Positions 1-8,308 of a stretch of DNA of 64,000 nt are shown piece by piece. Both the position numbers and the translations under genes were made by a program. This DNA is from JBFAPK01 sp040676675. GTDB taxonomy: Bacteria; Actinomycetota; Actinomycetes; Mycobacteriales; Micromonosporaceae. The notes beneath the pieces were generated by a model, which was not told the DNA's origin, searched no databases, and worked only from the letters and a program-made list of their open reading frames with translations. The DNA lies in assembly GCF_040676675.1 (NCBI RefSeq), contig NZ_JBFAPK010000005.1, forward strand, positions 1 to 64,000, written 5' to 3'. Each line of letters starts with the position of its first letter. Position 1 is the first letter of the stretch.

Positions 1-86
1 AAAACCCCCACCCCCAAAACAATTTCACCACACCCCCCCATCTCCCTTTCTGCCCCCCCCGGGGGGCGGGCCCCCCCCCCCCCCCC
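1..86. other. Low-complexity sequence at window edge, probably assembly artefact
   Basis: Runs of C and G broken by short A-rich tracts, unlike the balanced high-GC coding sequence that follows. The rimM reading frame entering from position 185 is clean down to about position 87 and then dissolves into homopolymer. The simplest explanation is a low-quality contig end rather than real sequence. No feature can be supported here. Confidence 0.7.
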
Positions 87-185
87 GACGGCGAAACGTA
101 CCTCAGGCTCGTCGGTCCGCACCTCCACGGTGACCTCACCGCGGATGCCGTGCGGCTTACCGACCCGACCGACGATCAGGAGCAT
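87..185 (-). CDS. rimM: Ribosome maturation factor RimM, N-terminal fragment
   Basis: The reverse strand from the ATG at 185 reads MLLIVGRVGKPHGIRGEVTV followed by a short continuation ending near FAVG, which is the classical RimM start (IVGRVGKPHGIRGE). RimM is a 16S processing factor that binds ribosomal protein S19 during 30S assembly. Its ATG overlaps the TGA of the upstream KH gene by one base (TGATG), so the two are translationally coupled. Only about 33 of the usual 170-185 residues are present before the sequence degenerates, so this is an edge truncation, not a pseudogene. trmD would be expected next. Too short for the ORF list but unmistakable. Confidence 0.85.
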
Positions 186-418
186 CAGTACGAGTCGACG
201 ATGTCGACGCGGACCCCACGCCCGCCGATCGAACCGATCACCTGGCGCAGCGCCTTGGCGGTGCGGCCGGAGCGGCCGATCACCGTGCCCAGGTCCTCGG
301 GGTGCACGCGGACCTCGAGCCGCTTGCCCCGACGGGAGTCGATCATGCGGACACGCACGTCGTCCGGGTGGTCGACGATCCCCTTGACCAGGTGCTCCAA
401 CGCGGGGCGGAGCGCCAC
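185..418 (-). CDS. khpA: KH-domain RNA-binding protein (KhpA family)
   Basis: 77 aa starting at the GTG one base after the rpsP TGA; a longer start at 445 would only overlap rpsP. Almost the whole protein is one KH domain, with the GXXG loop in VIGRSGRTAKALR preceded by LEVRVHPEDLG. KhpA proteins bind RNA without strong sequence preference and, in firmicutes, work with KhpB in cell-division and sRNA control; the role in actinomycetes is not settled. It lies between rpsP and rimM, its standard position in Actinobacteria (Rv2908c-like). Family assignment is secure; the exact function is inferred. Confidence 0.9.
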   Translation of the reverse strand: MALRPALEHLVKGIVDHPDDVRVRMIDSRRGKRLEVRVHPEDLGTVIGRSGRTAKALRQVIGSIGGRGVRVDIVDSY

Positions 419-419
419 G

Positions 420-869
420 TCAGGCCTGCTCGCCGGAGTCGGCACCGGCCTGCTCCTCGGTCTGCGCGGGCGCCTCGGCCGCCTTGGCGGCCTTCTTCGC
501 CGGCTTCGGCGTGGTCGCCTCGGCCAGGCCGGCGGCGGCCTGCGCCTCGGCCTCGTAGATGGCCTTGCGGTCGGCCTGCTCGGCGGGGACCAGCAGCGGC
601 GGCGGGGCGGGCAGGTTCTTGAACTTCTGCCAGTCGCCGGTCTTCTCCAGGATGCGCTGGACGGCCTCGCTCGGCTGGGCGCCGACGGAGAGCCAGTACT
701 GCACGCGGTCCGACTTGACCTCGATCAGCGAGGGGTCGTGCTTCGGCTGGTAGATCCCGACGAACTCGATCGCCCGACCGTCGCGCTTGGTACGCGAGTC
801 GGCGACGACAATGCGGTACTGCGGGTTGCGGATCTTGCCCATCCGCAGAAGCCGGATCTTTACGGCCAC
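420..869 (-). CDS. rpsP: 30S ribosomal protein S16
   Basis: 149 aa. The GTG start at 869 is chosen because AGGAG lies 10 nt upstream and the protein then begins VAVKIRLLRMGKIRNPQYRIVV, the S16 signature; the open frame extending upstream to 1082 has no such support. The core (about residues 1-85) is canonical, with VVADSRTKRDGRAIE and the IGxYxP-type stretch. The last 60 residues are an Ala/Lys/Glu/Pro-rich tail usual in actinobacterial S16. First gene of the rpsP-khpA-rimM cluster. Confidence 0.97.
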   Translation of the reverse strand: MAVKIRLLRMGKIRNPQYRIVVADSRTKRDGRAIEFVGIYQPKHDPSLIEVKSDRVQYWLSVGAQPSEAVQRILEKTGDWQKFKNLPAPPPLLVPAEQADRKAIYEAEAQAAAGLAEATTPKPAKKAAKAAEAPAQTEEQAGADSGEQA

Positions 870-1089
870 AGTGTGTTCGCTCCTGTTGCGATTTTCACCA
901 GCCCAGTCCGGGCGGTGCGCGGGTGAGAGCCGACCGGCACAGTGGGGTTTGAGCCGGGGACTGCTCGATGGACTGGCGACGGACCCGGGGTAGAGGGCGC
1001 CGGGCACGCGCCGGAGTACCAGCGCCCTATTCTGCCAGACCGCGGCCCGATCCTCCGCACCGGACCAGGGAACTGCCCCCACTCCTCGT

Positions 1090-1147
1090 CGATCTAGGGC
1101 AAATCTTCGTTATTGGAGATCAAATAGCAGGGATTTGCCCTAGATCG
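1090..1147. repeat. 58-bp palindromic element, copy 1
   Basis: Arms CGATCTAGGGCAAATC (1090-1105) and GATTTGCCCTAGATCG (1132-1147) are perfect inverted repeats separated by 26 nt containing TTGGAGATCAA. This copy overlaps the 3' end of the reductase gene at 1094-2287: the CTA of its left arm is that gene's TAG stop. Same loop orientation as copy 3, opposite to copies 2 and 4. No T-tract follows, so it is not a textbook intrinsic terminator, though a 16-bp stem could terminate or protect the mRNA 3' end. Confidence 0.9.
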
Positions 1148-2287
1148 GCGGAGCTGGGCGGCGTACGGGCCGGGGTCCACCGACTCCTCCCCCCGGCCCA
1201 GCGCCGCGTCGATCCGCTCCGCCGCCAGCCGCCCGGACTCCAGCGCCGACCCGATCCCGACCCCGATCGTCGGACCCACCCCGGCCGCGTCGCCCGCCAC
1301 GAGCAGCCCGGGCAGACCGCAGCGGCGCGGGGCGAAGTCGAACCGGAGGAGACCGCCGCTGGCCACCCCGGTGGCCCGGGCCCGGCGGAACCGCTCGTCG
1401 CCGTCGAGCAGCTCGGCCACGAGCCGCTCGTACCGGGCGCGCACCCGCTGCCGGTGCGGCGGGTCGACCATGCCGACGCCGACGTTGACCAGCCCCTCCC
1501 GGACCGGACAGACCCAGCCATACCAGGACAGCGGAGCGTCCCGCCCGCCCCGGTCGCGCTCGCCCACCAGGCCGCCCTCGCCCAGAGAGCCGCCCTCGCC
1601 GAGCCACCCGCCCTCGCCCGTCGGCGCGCGTTCCGCGATCGGACCGCCCTGGCCGAGAGAGCCACCCTCGCCGAGCGGCAGCCGCACCTCGACCAGTTCG
1701 TCCAGCCCGGTCACGCCGGCGAAGTAGCCGCGCACCGCGAAGCCGCTCCGCCGCCGGTCCGGCGGACCGAGTCCGGCCTGCCGGGCCAGCGCCGAGGCCG
1801 CCCCGTCGGCGGCGACCACCACCGGGACCCGTACCGCCAGCCGCCGACCGCCGCCCTCGACCTCCACGCCGCGTACCCGGCCGGGCTCACCGAGCAGGTA
1901 GGTGGCCCGGATGCCGGGCCAGAAGACCGCTCCGGCCCGGACCGCCCGGGCGGCGAGCCGGCGGTCCAGCTCCCGGCGGGTCAGCACCAGCCCGTGCCCC
2001 GGCGGGTCCGGAAAGCGCTGCTCCTCGTCCGGGAGCCCGGCGCGGCGCAGCCGCACCCCGACGGTGCGCCAGGCTCCGGCCAACTCGTCGAGCGCGCCCA
2101 TGCCGGCCAGGAGGCGGACGGCGGCCGGGGTCAGCGCGTCGCCGCAGCACTTGTCCCGGGGAAAGGCACGCCGGTCGACCAGGAGCACGCGCCGGCCCCG
2201 GTGGGCGAGGTGGTACGCGGCGGCCGATCCGGCCGGGCCGGCGCCGACCACCACCGCATCGAAACGGGCCGGCGTGCTGTCGGCCAT
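1094..2287 (-). CDS. Geranylgeranyl reductase family FAD-dependent oxidoreductase, C-terminus altered by repeat
   Basis: 397 aa. N-terminal Rossmann FAD motif VVVGAGPAGSAAAYHLA (about 12-28), then RDKCCGDALTP and VVAADGAASALAR, and a second FAD motif VAGDAAGVGPTIGVGIGSALESG near residues 330-350. The family reduces isoprenoid double bonds (archaeal lipids, chlorophyll side chain, menaquinone); in actinomycetes menaquinone reduction (MenJ-like) is a reasonable guess. Two oddities. An insert of repeated GGSLGEGG-like units lies near residues 205-245. The final 14 residues and the stop are encoded by the palindromic element, which suggests that an ancestral C-terminal tail was replaced. ATG start at 2287. 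Confidence 0.85.
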   Translation of the reverse strand: MADSTPARFDAVVVGAGPAGSAAAYHLAHRGRRVLLVDRRAFPRDKCCGDALTPAAVRLLAGMGALDELAGAWRTVGVRLRRAGLPDEEQRFPDPPGHGLVLTRRELDRRLAARAVRAGAVFWPGIRATYLLGEPGRVRGVEVEGGGRRLAVRVPVVVAADGAASALARQAGLGPPDRRRSGFAVRGYFAGVTGLDELVEVRLPLGEGGSLGQGGPIAERAPTGEGGWLGEGGSLGEGGLVGERDRGGRDAPLSWYGWVCPVREGLVNVGVGMVDPPHRQRVRARYERLVAELLDGDERFRRARATGVASGGLLRFDFAPRRCGLPGLLVAGDAAGVGPTIGVGIGSALESGRLAAERIDAALGRGEESVDPGPYAAQLRRSRANPCYLISNNEDLP

Positions 2288-2414
2288 GCCTACCCCTTCG
2301 ACGACGGGTGTTCCCCGCCGTCGCCTCGGAGGTTATGGCGCTGACCTGCGAAAACACGGCATCCTGTCATGATCCCGACAGTCGGGGGAGGTGGGCCGCT
2401 CCCCACCGAGGCGG

Positions 2415-2529
2415 GTCCGTGCCCGCCCGGGCCGCCGGGCCGCGCCCGCCGGGGCCGGTGGTCCGCGCCCGCCGGGGCCGGTGGTCCGCGCCCGCCCGGG
2501 CCGCCGGGCCGCGCCCGCCCGGGCCGGCG
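2415..2529. repeat. Five tandem 23-bp GC-rich repeats
   Basis: Units at 2415, 2438, 2461, 2484 and 2507, each 23 bp, with consensus GTCCGCGCCCGCCGGGGCCG plus a variable last triplet. They lie immediately 3' of the DUF402 gene (stop at 2542-2544) in the 254-bp gap before the reductase gene. A degenerate sixth unit appears to run through the DUF402 stop. No open frame with support crosses the array. Confidence 0.85.
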
Positions 2530-2541
2530 GGCGATCCGTGC

Positions 2542-3189
2542 CTAGCGGGCCGGCGGGCGATCCCAGCCGGTCGGCAGCAGCGCCGGTCCGGTCCAGTCCG
2601 GCTCGGGTACGAAGTCGCACCACGTGCCGTCGAACGGGAACTCCCCCGCCTCGGCGAGCTTGATCACCCGTTCGCCCTCGGCCCGTACCGCCGCCTCGTC
2701 GGCCACCCAGTAGTGCTCGGGGTAGGCCAGCCGCTCCCGGAACTCCTCCTCGTCCTTCCAGAACCAGCTCCGGTCGGGGCGTACCACCACGTCGAGGTCC
2801 TGGTCGACCACGTCGATGCCGGCCACCTCGCCGTCGTCCCAGCGCACCCCGGGCTCCTCCAGGTTGACGTACCAGTTGGCGAACCGGCCGTCGTCGCCCC
2901 GGAACCACCAGACGGAGTGCGCGGCTCCGGCCGGGTAGAACTTCACCAGCGGCGGGCCCTGCCAGACCGAGACGGCCAGCCGGTACGAGCGGGTGGTCCA
3001 CTCGGCGAAGGGCATGGCTCGCATGCCCCGCCCGTCGTCGGCCACCTCGTTGGCGACGGCGGCGCCCCGGGCGATCCAGATCGCCAGTCCGCGCTCGTCG
3101 TCGCTGATCACCCAGCCGGGCCGGACCCAGCCGATCCGGCCCCGCCGGACGTTCCGGTCCAGCACCAGCCGGCCGCGCTCCCAGGCCAT
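2542..3189 (-). CDS. DUF402 domain protein (nucleoside di-/triphosphatase-like fold)
   Basis: 215 aa. The central part carries the DUF402 hallmarks: HSVWWFRGDDGRFANWYVNLEEP followed by DVVDQDLDVVVRPD, whose acidic residues bind divalent metal in the FomD / Ntdp relatives. Those relatives hydrolyse nucleotide phosphate bonds, but the substrate here is unknown. It lies 6 bp downstream of proS on the same strand, so it is probably cotranscribed with it. ATG start at 3189. The family call is good; the biological role is open. Confidence 0.85.
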   Translation of the reverse strand: MAWERGRLVLDRNVRRGRIGWVRPGWVISDDERGLAIWIARGAAVANEVADDGRGMRAMPFAEWTTRSYRLAVSVWQGPPLVKFYPAGAAHSVWWFRGDDGRFANWYVNLEEPGVRWDDGEVAGIDVVDQDLDVVVRPDRSWFWKDEEEFRERLAYPEHYWVADEAAVRAEGERVIKLAEAGEFPFDGTWCDFVPEPDWTGPALLPTGWDRPPAR

Positions 3190-3195
3190 GGCGGA

Positions 3196-4602
3196 TCAGT
3201 ACGAACGGGCCAGGATGGCGACCAGGTCGGGCTCGTCCTCGGAGTCGGGCACACCGCCGTCCGGCCGTACCAGGCAGCGCACGGTGACGCCCTGCCCGTT
3301 CGCCTCGGCCTCGCCCTCGACGCCCACGGCGGACCAGGGCACCCGGGCCCAGCCCGTGGCCGCCGCCTCGATCGCCTCGCCGAGCGTCCGCACGCTGACC
3401 GTGCGCGACTCGCGCAGGGCCAGCGCCTCCTCGTAGAGCGCCCGCTGGTCCGCGTCCAGCGCGGCGAGCACGGTGGCGACCACGTCGGAGACGGGTACCG
3501 GCGTCTTCACGCCGCTCGCCCGCCGCACCACCACCGCGTTGCCGGCGGCCAGGTCGCGGGGGCCGACCTCGACGCGTACCGGGTAGCCCTTGAGCTCGGC
3601 GTCGACGGCCCGGCGGCCGAACGGGGTGTCCACCCGCTCGTCGAAGCCGACCCGCACGCCGGCGTCGCGGAGCGCGTCGCGCAGCTTCGCCGCCGCCTCG
3701 GAGACGCCCTCGCCGTCCTTGACGACCATCACGTACGCCTGCACGGGGGCCAGCCGCGGCGGTACCCGCAGCCCGTTGTCGTCGCCGTGCGTCATGATCA
3801 GGCCGCCGAGCATCCGGGTCGAGGTGCCCCAGGAGGTGGTCCAGGCGTGCTCGACCCCGCCGGTGGCCGACGAGTAGCTGATGTCGAAGGCGCGGGCGAA
3901 GTTCTGCCCCAGCTCGTGGCTCGTGCCCAGCTGGAGCGCCTTGCCGTCGCCCATCATGCCTTCGAGCGTGTAGGTGCTGGTGGCGCCCGCGAAGCGCTCG
4001 CGGGCGGTCTTGCGGCCCACCACCACCGGGATGGCCAGCACGCTGACCATCATGTCCTCGTAGACCTCGTGCAGGATCTTGCGGGCGTAGGCCCGCGCGT
4101 CCGCCTCGTCGACGTGCGCGGTGTGCCCCTCCTGCCAGAGGAACTCGCTGGTCCGCAGGAAGACCCGGGGCCGCAGCTCCCAGCGGACCACGTTGGCCCA
4201 CTGGTTCAGCAGCAGCGGAAGGTCCCGGTACGAGTCCACCCACTTGGCCATGAACTCGCCGATGACGGTCTCGCTGGTAGGGCGGACCACCACCGGCTCG
4301 GCGAGCTGCTTGCCGCCGCCGTGGGTCACCACCGCCAGTTCGGGCGAGAAGCCCTCGACGTGCTCGGCCTCCCGCTTCAGGTAGCTCTCCGGGATGAAGA
4401 GCGGGAAGTACGCGTTCTCCGCGCCGGCCGCCTTGATCCGGGCGTCCATCTCCGACTGCATCCGCTCCCAGATGGCGTAGCCGCTCGGGCGGATGACCAT
4501 CGTCCCGCGCACCGGCCCGTTGTCGGCGAGCTGCGCCTTGGCGATCAGGTCCTGGTACCAGCGGGGGAAGTCCTCCGCACGGGGAGTGAGCACGCGTGCC
4601 AT
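3196..4602 (-). CDS. proS: Prolyl-tRNA synthetase, archaeal/eukaryotic (type 3) form
   Basis: 468 aa from ATG at 4602 (MARVLTPRAEDFPRWYQDLI); the open frame continues upstream but has no family similarity there. Class II catalytic core: RPTSETVIGEFMAKW, motif 2 RWELRPRVFLRTSEFLWQEGHTAH, motif 3 MTHGDDNGLRVPPRLAP. An anticodon-binding domain follows (VGFDERVDTPFGRRAVDAELKGYPVRVEVGPRD). There is no editing insertion between motifs 2 and 3, as expected for type 3 enzymes of about 470-480 aa, in contrast to the about 570-aa bacterial form. Charges tRNA-Pro in the cytoplasm. Confidence 0.96.
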   Translation of the reverse strand: MARVLTPRAEDFPRWYQDLIAKAQLADNGPVRGTMVIRPSGYAIWERMQSEMDARIKAAGAENAYFPLFIPESYLKREAEHVEGFSPELAVVTHGGGKQLAEPVVVRPTSETVIGEFMAKWVDSYRDLPLLLNQWANVVRWELRPRVFLRTSEFLWQEGHTAHVDEADARAYARKILHEVYEDMMVSVLAIPVVVGRKTARERFAGATSTYTLEGMMGDGKALQLGTSHELGQNFARAFDISYSSATGGVEHAWTTSWGTSTRMLGGLIMTHGDDNGLRVPPRLAPVQAYVMVVKDGEGVSEAAAKLRDALRDAGVRVGFDERVDTPFGRRAVDAELKGYPVRVEVGPRDLAAGNAVVVRRASGVKTPVPVSDVVATVLAALDADQRALYEEALALRESRTVSVRTLGEAIEAAATGWARVPWSAVGVEGEAEANGQGVTVRCLVRPDGGVPDSEDEPDLVAILARSY

Positions 4603-4795
4603 GACCGCACATCCTATTCCGCCCCGCGCCGCGCTCCACCATCGGGCGACCCGGACCGGCCCGGTGCGGGGCGCGGCGGACGTGGGCTCGGGGCGGCCCC
4701 GGCCCCACCGCGCCGGCGCGGCACCGCACGGGTCCACCGCACCCGCGTGACACCATCCCGACGCACCGCGAACCCGCGCGCGGCACCGCACGGGC

Positions 4796-5875
4796 TCAGC
4801 GGACGACGCGACCGCGCAGCACGATCCGGCGGGGCGCGGTGACCACGCGCAGGTCGGCGCGGGGGTCCCGGTCGTAGACCACCAGGTCGGCCAGGCCGCC
4901 CTCGACCAGGCCGGGGAAGCCGAGCCACTCCCGGGCCCGCCACGAGCCGGCGGCCAGCGCGTCAAGGGCCGACATCCCGGCGCGGGTGTGCAGCAGCAGC
5001 ATCTCGGCGGCGGCCATGCCGTGCTCGATCCCGCCACCGGCGTCGGTACCAAGGTAGATCGGCACCCCGGCCTCGTACGCCGCGCGGACCACGTCGGGGA
5101 AGCCGTCGCGCAGCGCGAGCATGTGCTTGGCGTACCCGGGGAACTTCTCCCGCGCCCGCTCGGCGATGCCGCCGAAGGTCTCGATGTTGATCATCGTGGG
5201 TACCAGGGCCGTGCCGCGCCGGGCCATCTCGTCGACCAGGTCGAGGCTCAGCCCCGTGCCGTGCTCGACCGAGTCCACCCCGGCCCGCACCATGATCTCC
5301 ACGGCCGACTCGGAGAAGGTGTGCACCGCCGCGCGTACCCCGGCGGCGTGCGCGGCCTCGACGGCCGCGGTCATCGTGGCGGCGTCCCAGGCCGGGGCGA
5401 GGTCCCCGGCGTCGCGCTCCAGCCAGTCGCCGACCAGCTTGACCCAGCCGTTGCCGGCCCGCGCCTGCTCCCGCACCGTCGCCGGCACGTCGGCCGCCGC
5501 GACCTCCACCCCGATCCCGCGCAGGTACCGCCGGGGCGGCGCGATGTGCCGCCCCGCGCGGGCCAGGCGCGGCATCTCCGGGTCGTCGTCCAGCTCCGGG
5601 TACGGGTACGGCGAGCCGGCGTCGCGGATCGCCAGCACCCCGGCGTCCCGGTCGACCAGGGCGAGTTCCCGCGCCTCGTCCAGCGAGCCGATCGGGCCGC
5701 CGCCCGGGGCGATGCCCGGGTGGCAGTGCGCGTCGACCAGCCCGGGCAGGATGAACCCGCCGTCGGAGATCGTCTCCGCCCCAGGGAGCGGGCTACGACT
5801 GACCCGGTCGCCGTCGAGCCAGAGGTCGACCGTCTCGTCGTCGGGGAGCAGGACGCCACGCACATGCAGGACCAT
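4796..5875 (-). CDS. Imidazolonepropionase-like metal-dependent amidohydrolase
   Basis: 359 aa from ATG at 5875, chosen because AGGAAGG lies six bases upstream; a GTG at 5881 is too close to that site. The fold is the amidohydrolase TIM barrel: FILPGLVDAHCHPG near residue 45 gives the HxH metal site, GNGWVKLVGDWL the carbamylated-lysine position, AAVHTFSE and VEHGTGL the barrel histidines, and YLGTDAGGG the catalytic Asp. The C-terminal small beta domain (GLADLVVYDRDPRADL) is normal for imidazolonepropionase and prolidase relatives. A similar gene sits near ffh in mycobacteria (Rv2915c), so it belongs to the conserved backbone. Substrate unknown. Confidence 0.85.
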   Translation of the reverse strand: MVLHVRGVLLPDDETVDLWLDGDRVSRSPLPGAETISDGGFILPGLVDAHCHPGIAPGGGPIGSLDEARELALVDRDAGVLAIRDAGSPYPYPELDDDPEMPRLARAGRHIAPPRRYLRGIGVEVAAADVPATVREQARAGNGWVKLVGDWLERDAGDLAPAWDAATMTAAVEAAHAAGVRAAVHTFSESAVEIMVRAGVDSVEHGTGLSLDLVDEMARRGTALVPTMINIETFGGIAERAREKFPGYAKHMLALRDGFPDVVRAAYEAGVPIYLGTDAGGGIEHGMAAAEMLLLHTRAGMSALDALAAGSWRAREWLGFPGLVEGGLADLVVYDRDPRADLRVVTAPRRIVLRGRVVR

Positions 5876-5913
5876 GTGCACCTTCCTACCGGATCACCGA
5901 CCGGGACGCCGGA

Positions 5914-6492
5914 TCACCCGTCGCCGCCCGCCAGCAGGCCGGCCCGGCGTACGGTCAACGCCGGCAGGTCGACCGTCACCTTCCACGGCCGCTCGGTGAC
6001 GAAGATGGCCTCGGTGTGCGCCGCCGGCTCGTAGTCGCCGTTCGGACCGAGCACGAACTCGGTCAGCGTCATCCGCTCGTGCAGCGGGTCGACCACCCAG
6101 TAGGTCGGGACCTTGGCGCGGGCGTAGGCGCGCGCCTTGTCGTACAGGTCGCGGAAGACCGAGGTAGGCGAGATGACCTCGACCGCGAGCAGCGCGTCGG
6201 CCACCGGCACCGGGCTGCGGTCGGCGTGTTCCCGTCGGATCACCACCACGTCCGGGCGCGGCTCGTTGCGGCGGTCGATCGCCACCGGCAGGTCGATGCT
6301 GACCAGCAGATCCGGCGGACAGTTGACGCGTAGCGCGAGGAGAAGTTCGACGCAGAGGTCCTGGTGCAGCGCGGTGGGGGAGGGCACGATCAATCTTCCG
6401 TTGACCAGTTCGTACGGAAGGTCCGGCGGCAGGTCGCCGAGGTCGTCGACCGTCCACTCCCGCCGCTCGGGCAGCTCGAGCGCCGTGCTCAC
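5914..6492 (-). CDS. Uma2 family (DUF820) putative restriction-endonuclease-fold protein
   Basis: 192 aa from GTG at 6492, preceded by AAGGAG at a good distance; upstream ATGs at 6507 and 6522 lack a site. The PD-(D/E)xK fold elements are visible: YELVNGRLI near the start, then PRPDVVVIRRE, LLAVEVISPTSVFRDLYDKARAYARAKVPTYWVVDP. The D, E and K of that series are the putative nuclease site. Uma2 proteins are abundant in actinomycetes and cyanobacteria and their biological role is unsolved. It is inserted between ffh and the amidohydrolase on the same strand, 14-44 bp away from ffh. Confidence 0.85.
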   Translation of the reverse strand: MSTALELPERREWTVDDLGDLPPDLPYELVNGRLIVPSPTALHQDLCVELLLALRVNCPPDLLVSIDLPVAIDRRNEPRPDVVVIRREHADRSPVPVADALLAVEVISPTSVFRDLYDKARAYARAKVPTYWVVDPLHERMTLTEFVLGPNGDYEPAAHTEAIFVTERPWKVTVDLPALTVRRAGLLAGGDG

Positions 6493-6536
6493 GACGACTC
6501 CTTCCATTGAGGGCCCCATCACCCTACGCGTTCGGA

Positions 6537-8090
6537 CTATCGCTCACCGTCCCGGTTGCGCTTGCCGAGCTTGTTGAAGTCCAGGTTCGGCAGCTTGAAG
6601 CCCGGGGGCAGGCCCTGGCCGCCGGCGAGCGCGTTCGGGTCGAGACCCGGGGGCAGCTGCGGCATGCCGCCGGGGAAACCGCCGGCGGGCAGGCCCGGAC
6701 GCTGGCGCCCGCCGCCGCCCTTGGTGCCCTTGCGCTTGTTCTTCGGCGACTTGGTCGCCTTGCGCCGGCCGGCGCCCGGCAGCCCCATCATGCCGCCCAT
6801 CTGCTTCATCATCTTCTGCGCCTCGGTGAAGCGGTTGAGCAGCTGGTTGACGTCCATGACGGTGACGCCGGAGCCGTTCGCGATCCGGGCCCGCCGGGAG
6901 CCGTTGATGATCTTCGGATTGACCCGCTCGCCCGGCGTCATGGAGCGGATGATCGCCGTGATCCGATCGAAGTGCTTGTCGTCCAGCTCCGCCAGCTGGT
7001 CCTTCATCTGGCCCATGCCGGGCATCATGGCCAGCACGTTGGCGATCGGGCCCATCCGACGGACCGCGATCAGCTGGTCGAGGAAGTCCTCCAGCGTGAA
7101 CTGCTCACCGCCCATGAGCTTGGCGGTCATCTTTTCCTTCTGGTCGGCGTCGAACGCCGCCTCGGCCTGCTCGATCAGGGTGAGCACGTCGCCCATGCCG
7201 AGGATCCGGCTCGCCATCCGGTCCGGGTGGAAGACGTCGAAGTCCTCCAGCTTCTCGCCGGTGGAGGCGAAGAGGATCGGCTGGCCGGTCACCTCCCGTA
7301 CCGACAGCGCGGCGCCACCGCGCGCGTCGCCGTCGAGCTTCGAGAGGACCACGCCGGTGATGCCGACGCCGTCGCGGAACGCCTCGGCGGTACGTACCGC
7401 GTCCTGGCCGACCATCGCGTCGATGACGAAGATGACCTCGTCGGGGTCGACCGCGTCCCGGATCGCCGCCGCCTGCGCCATCATCTCCTGGTCGATACCG
7501 AGCCGACCGGCGGTGTCGACGATCACGATGTCCCGGGCGGCCCGCTTGGCGTGCTCGATCGACGCCCGCGCCACCTGGACCGGGTCGCCGACCCCGTTGC
7601 CCGGCTCGGGGGCGAAGACCTCCACCCCGGCCCGGCCGCCGAGCACCTGGAGCTGGCCGACCGCGTTGGGGCGCTGGAGGTCGGCGGCGACCAGCAGCGG
7701 CTGGTGCCCCTGGGCCTTGAGCCAGCGGGCGAGCTTGCCGGCGAGGGTGGTCTTACCGGAACCCTGGAGACCGGCGAGCATCAGCACCGTGGGGGGCTGC
7801 TTGGCGTACTGGAGCCGGCGCCCCTCGCCGCCGAGGACCGCGACCAGCTCCTCGTGCACGATCTTGATGACCTGCTGGGCCGGGTTCAGCGCCTGAGAGA
7901 CCTCGGCGCCCCGCGCCCGCTCCTTGACGTTGGCGATGAAGCCCTTGACCACCGGCAGCGCGACGTCGGCCTCCAGCAGCGCGAGGCGGATCTCGCGCGC
8001 GGTGGCGTCGATGTCGGCGTCACTGAGCCGGCCCTTGCCACGGAGCTTGGTGAAGATCCCGGAAAGGCGGTCGCTCAAGGTGTCAAACAC
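6537..8090 (-). CDS. ffh: Signal recognition particle protein Ffh (SRP54)
   Basis: 517 aa. N-domain 1-95, then the GTPase P-loop GLQGSGKTT at 107-115, DTAGRLGIDQEMM and the TKLDGD-type motif (SKLDGDARGGAALS). The M domain (about 300-440) carries MMPGMGQMKDQ and IIRSMTPGERVNP, which bind SRP RNA and signal sequences. The tail is Gly/Pro/Met-rich and ends KLGKRNRDGER. Ffh delivers nascent membrane and secreted proteins to FtsY, encoded at 17422-18606. No SRP RNA gene is visible in the window. Confidence 0.98.
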   Translation of the reverse strand: MFDTLSDRLSGIFTKLRGKGRLSDADIDATAREIRLALLEADVALPVVKGFIANVKERARGAEVSQALNPAQQVIKIVHEELVAVLGGEGRRLQYAKQPPTVLMLAGLQGSGKTTLAGKLARWLKAQGHQPLLVAADLQRPNAVGQLQVLGGRAGVEVFAPEPGNGVGDPVQVARASIEHAKRAARDIVIVDTAGRLGIDQEMMAQAAAIRDAVDPDEVIFVIDAMVGQDAVRTAEAFRDGVGITGVVLSKLDGDARGGAALSVREVTGQPILFASTGEKLEDFDVFHPDRMASRILGMGDVLTLIEQAEAAFDADQKEKMTAKLMGGEQFTLEDFLDQLIAVRRMGPIANVLAMMPGMGQMKDQLAELDDKHFDRITAIIRSMTPGERVNPKIINGSRRARIANGSGVTVMDVNQLLNRFTEAQKMMKQMGGMMGLPGAGRRKATKSPKNKRKGTKGGGGRQRPGLPAGGFPGGMPQLPPGLDPNALAGGQGLPPGFKLPNLDFNKLGKRNRDGER

Positions 8091-8223
8091 GGCGCAACAT
8101 CCCCGTTTGTCGTTGTTCCTACGGCGGGTCGGAGGTGGCCTGCGGCACGCAGGCCGGCCAGCGCTCCGCGAGACACGCCTAGGGTAGCCGGCCGCGGCGC
8201 GAGACGCCCCTGGCCACTCCCGT

Positions 8224-8281
8224 CGATCTAGGGCAAATCCGCGTTAGTTGATCTCCAATCACGAAGATTTGCCCTAGATCG
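8224..8281. repeat. 58-bp palindromic element, copy 2
   Basis: Arms CGATCTAGGGCAAATC (8224-8239) and GATTTGCCCTAGATCG (8266-8281) enclose a 26-nt spacer. Pairing extends outward in this copy to CCCGT/ACGGG, giving 21-bp arms (8219-8239 with 8266-8286), the longest of the four. Loop orientation is reversed relative to copies 1 and 3. It starts 27 nt after the stop of the response-regulator gene and 134 nt before the ffh start. Confidence 0.9.
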
Positions 8282-8308
8282 ACGGGGCGGCTCGGCGAGG
8301 CCGGCGCG

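Noticed and set aside
420..1082. 220-aa version of S16
   Set aside because: The extra N-terminal 71 residues are unconserved; the GTG at 869 has the AGGAG and the canonical S16 start.
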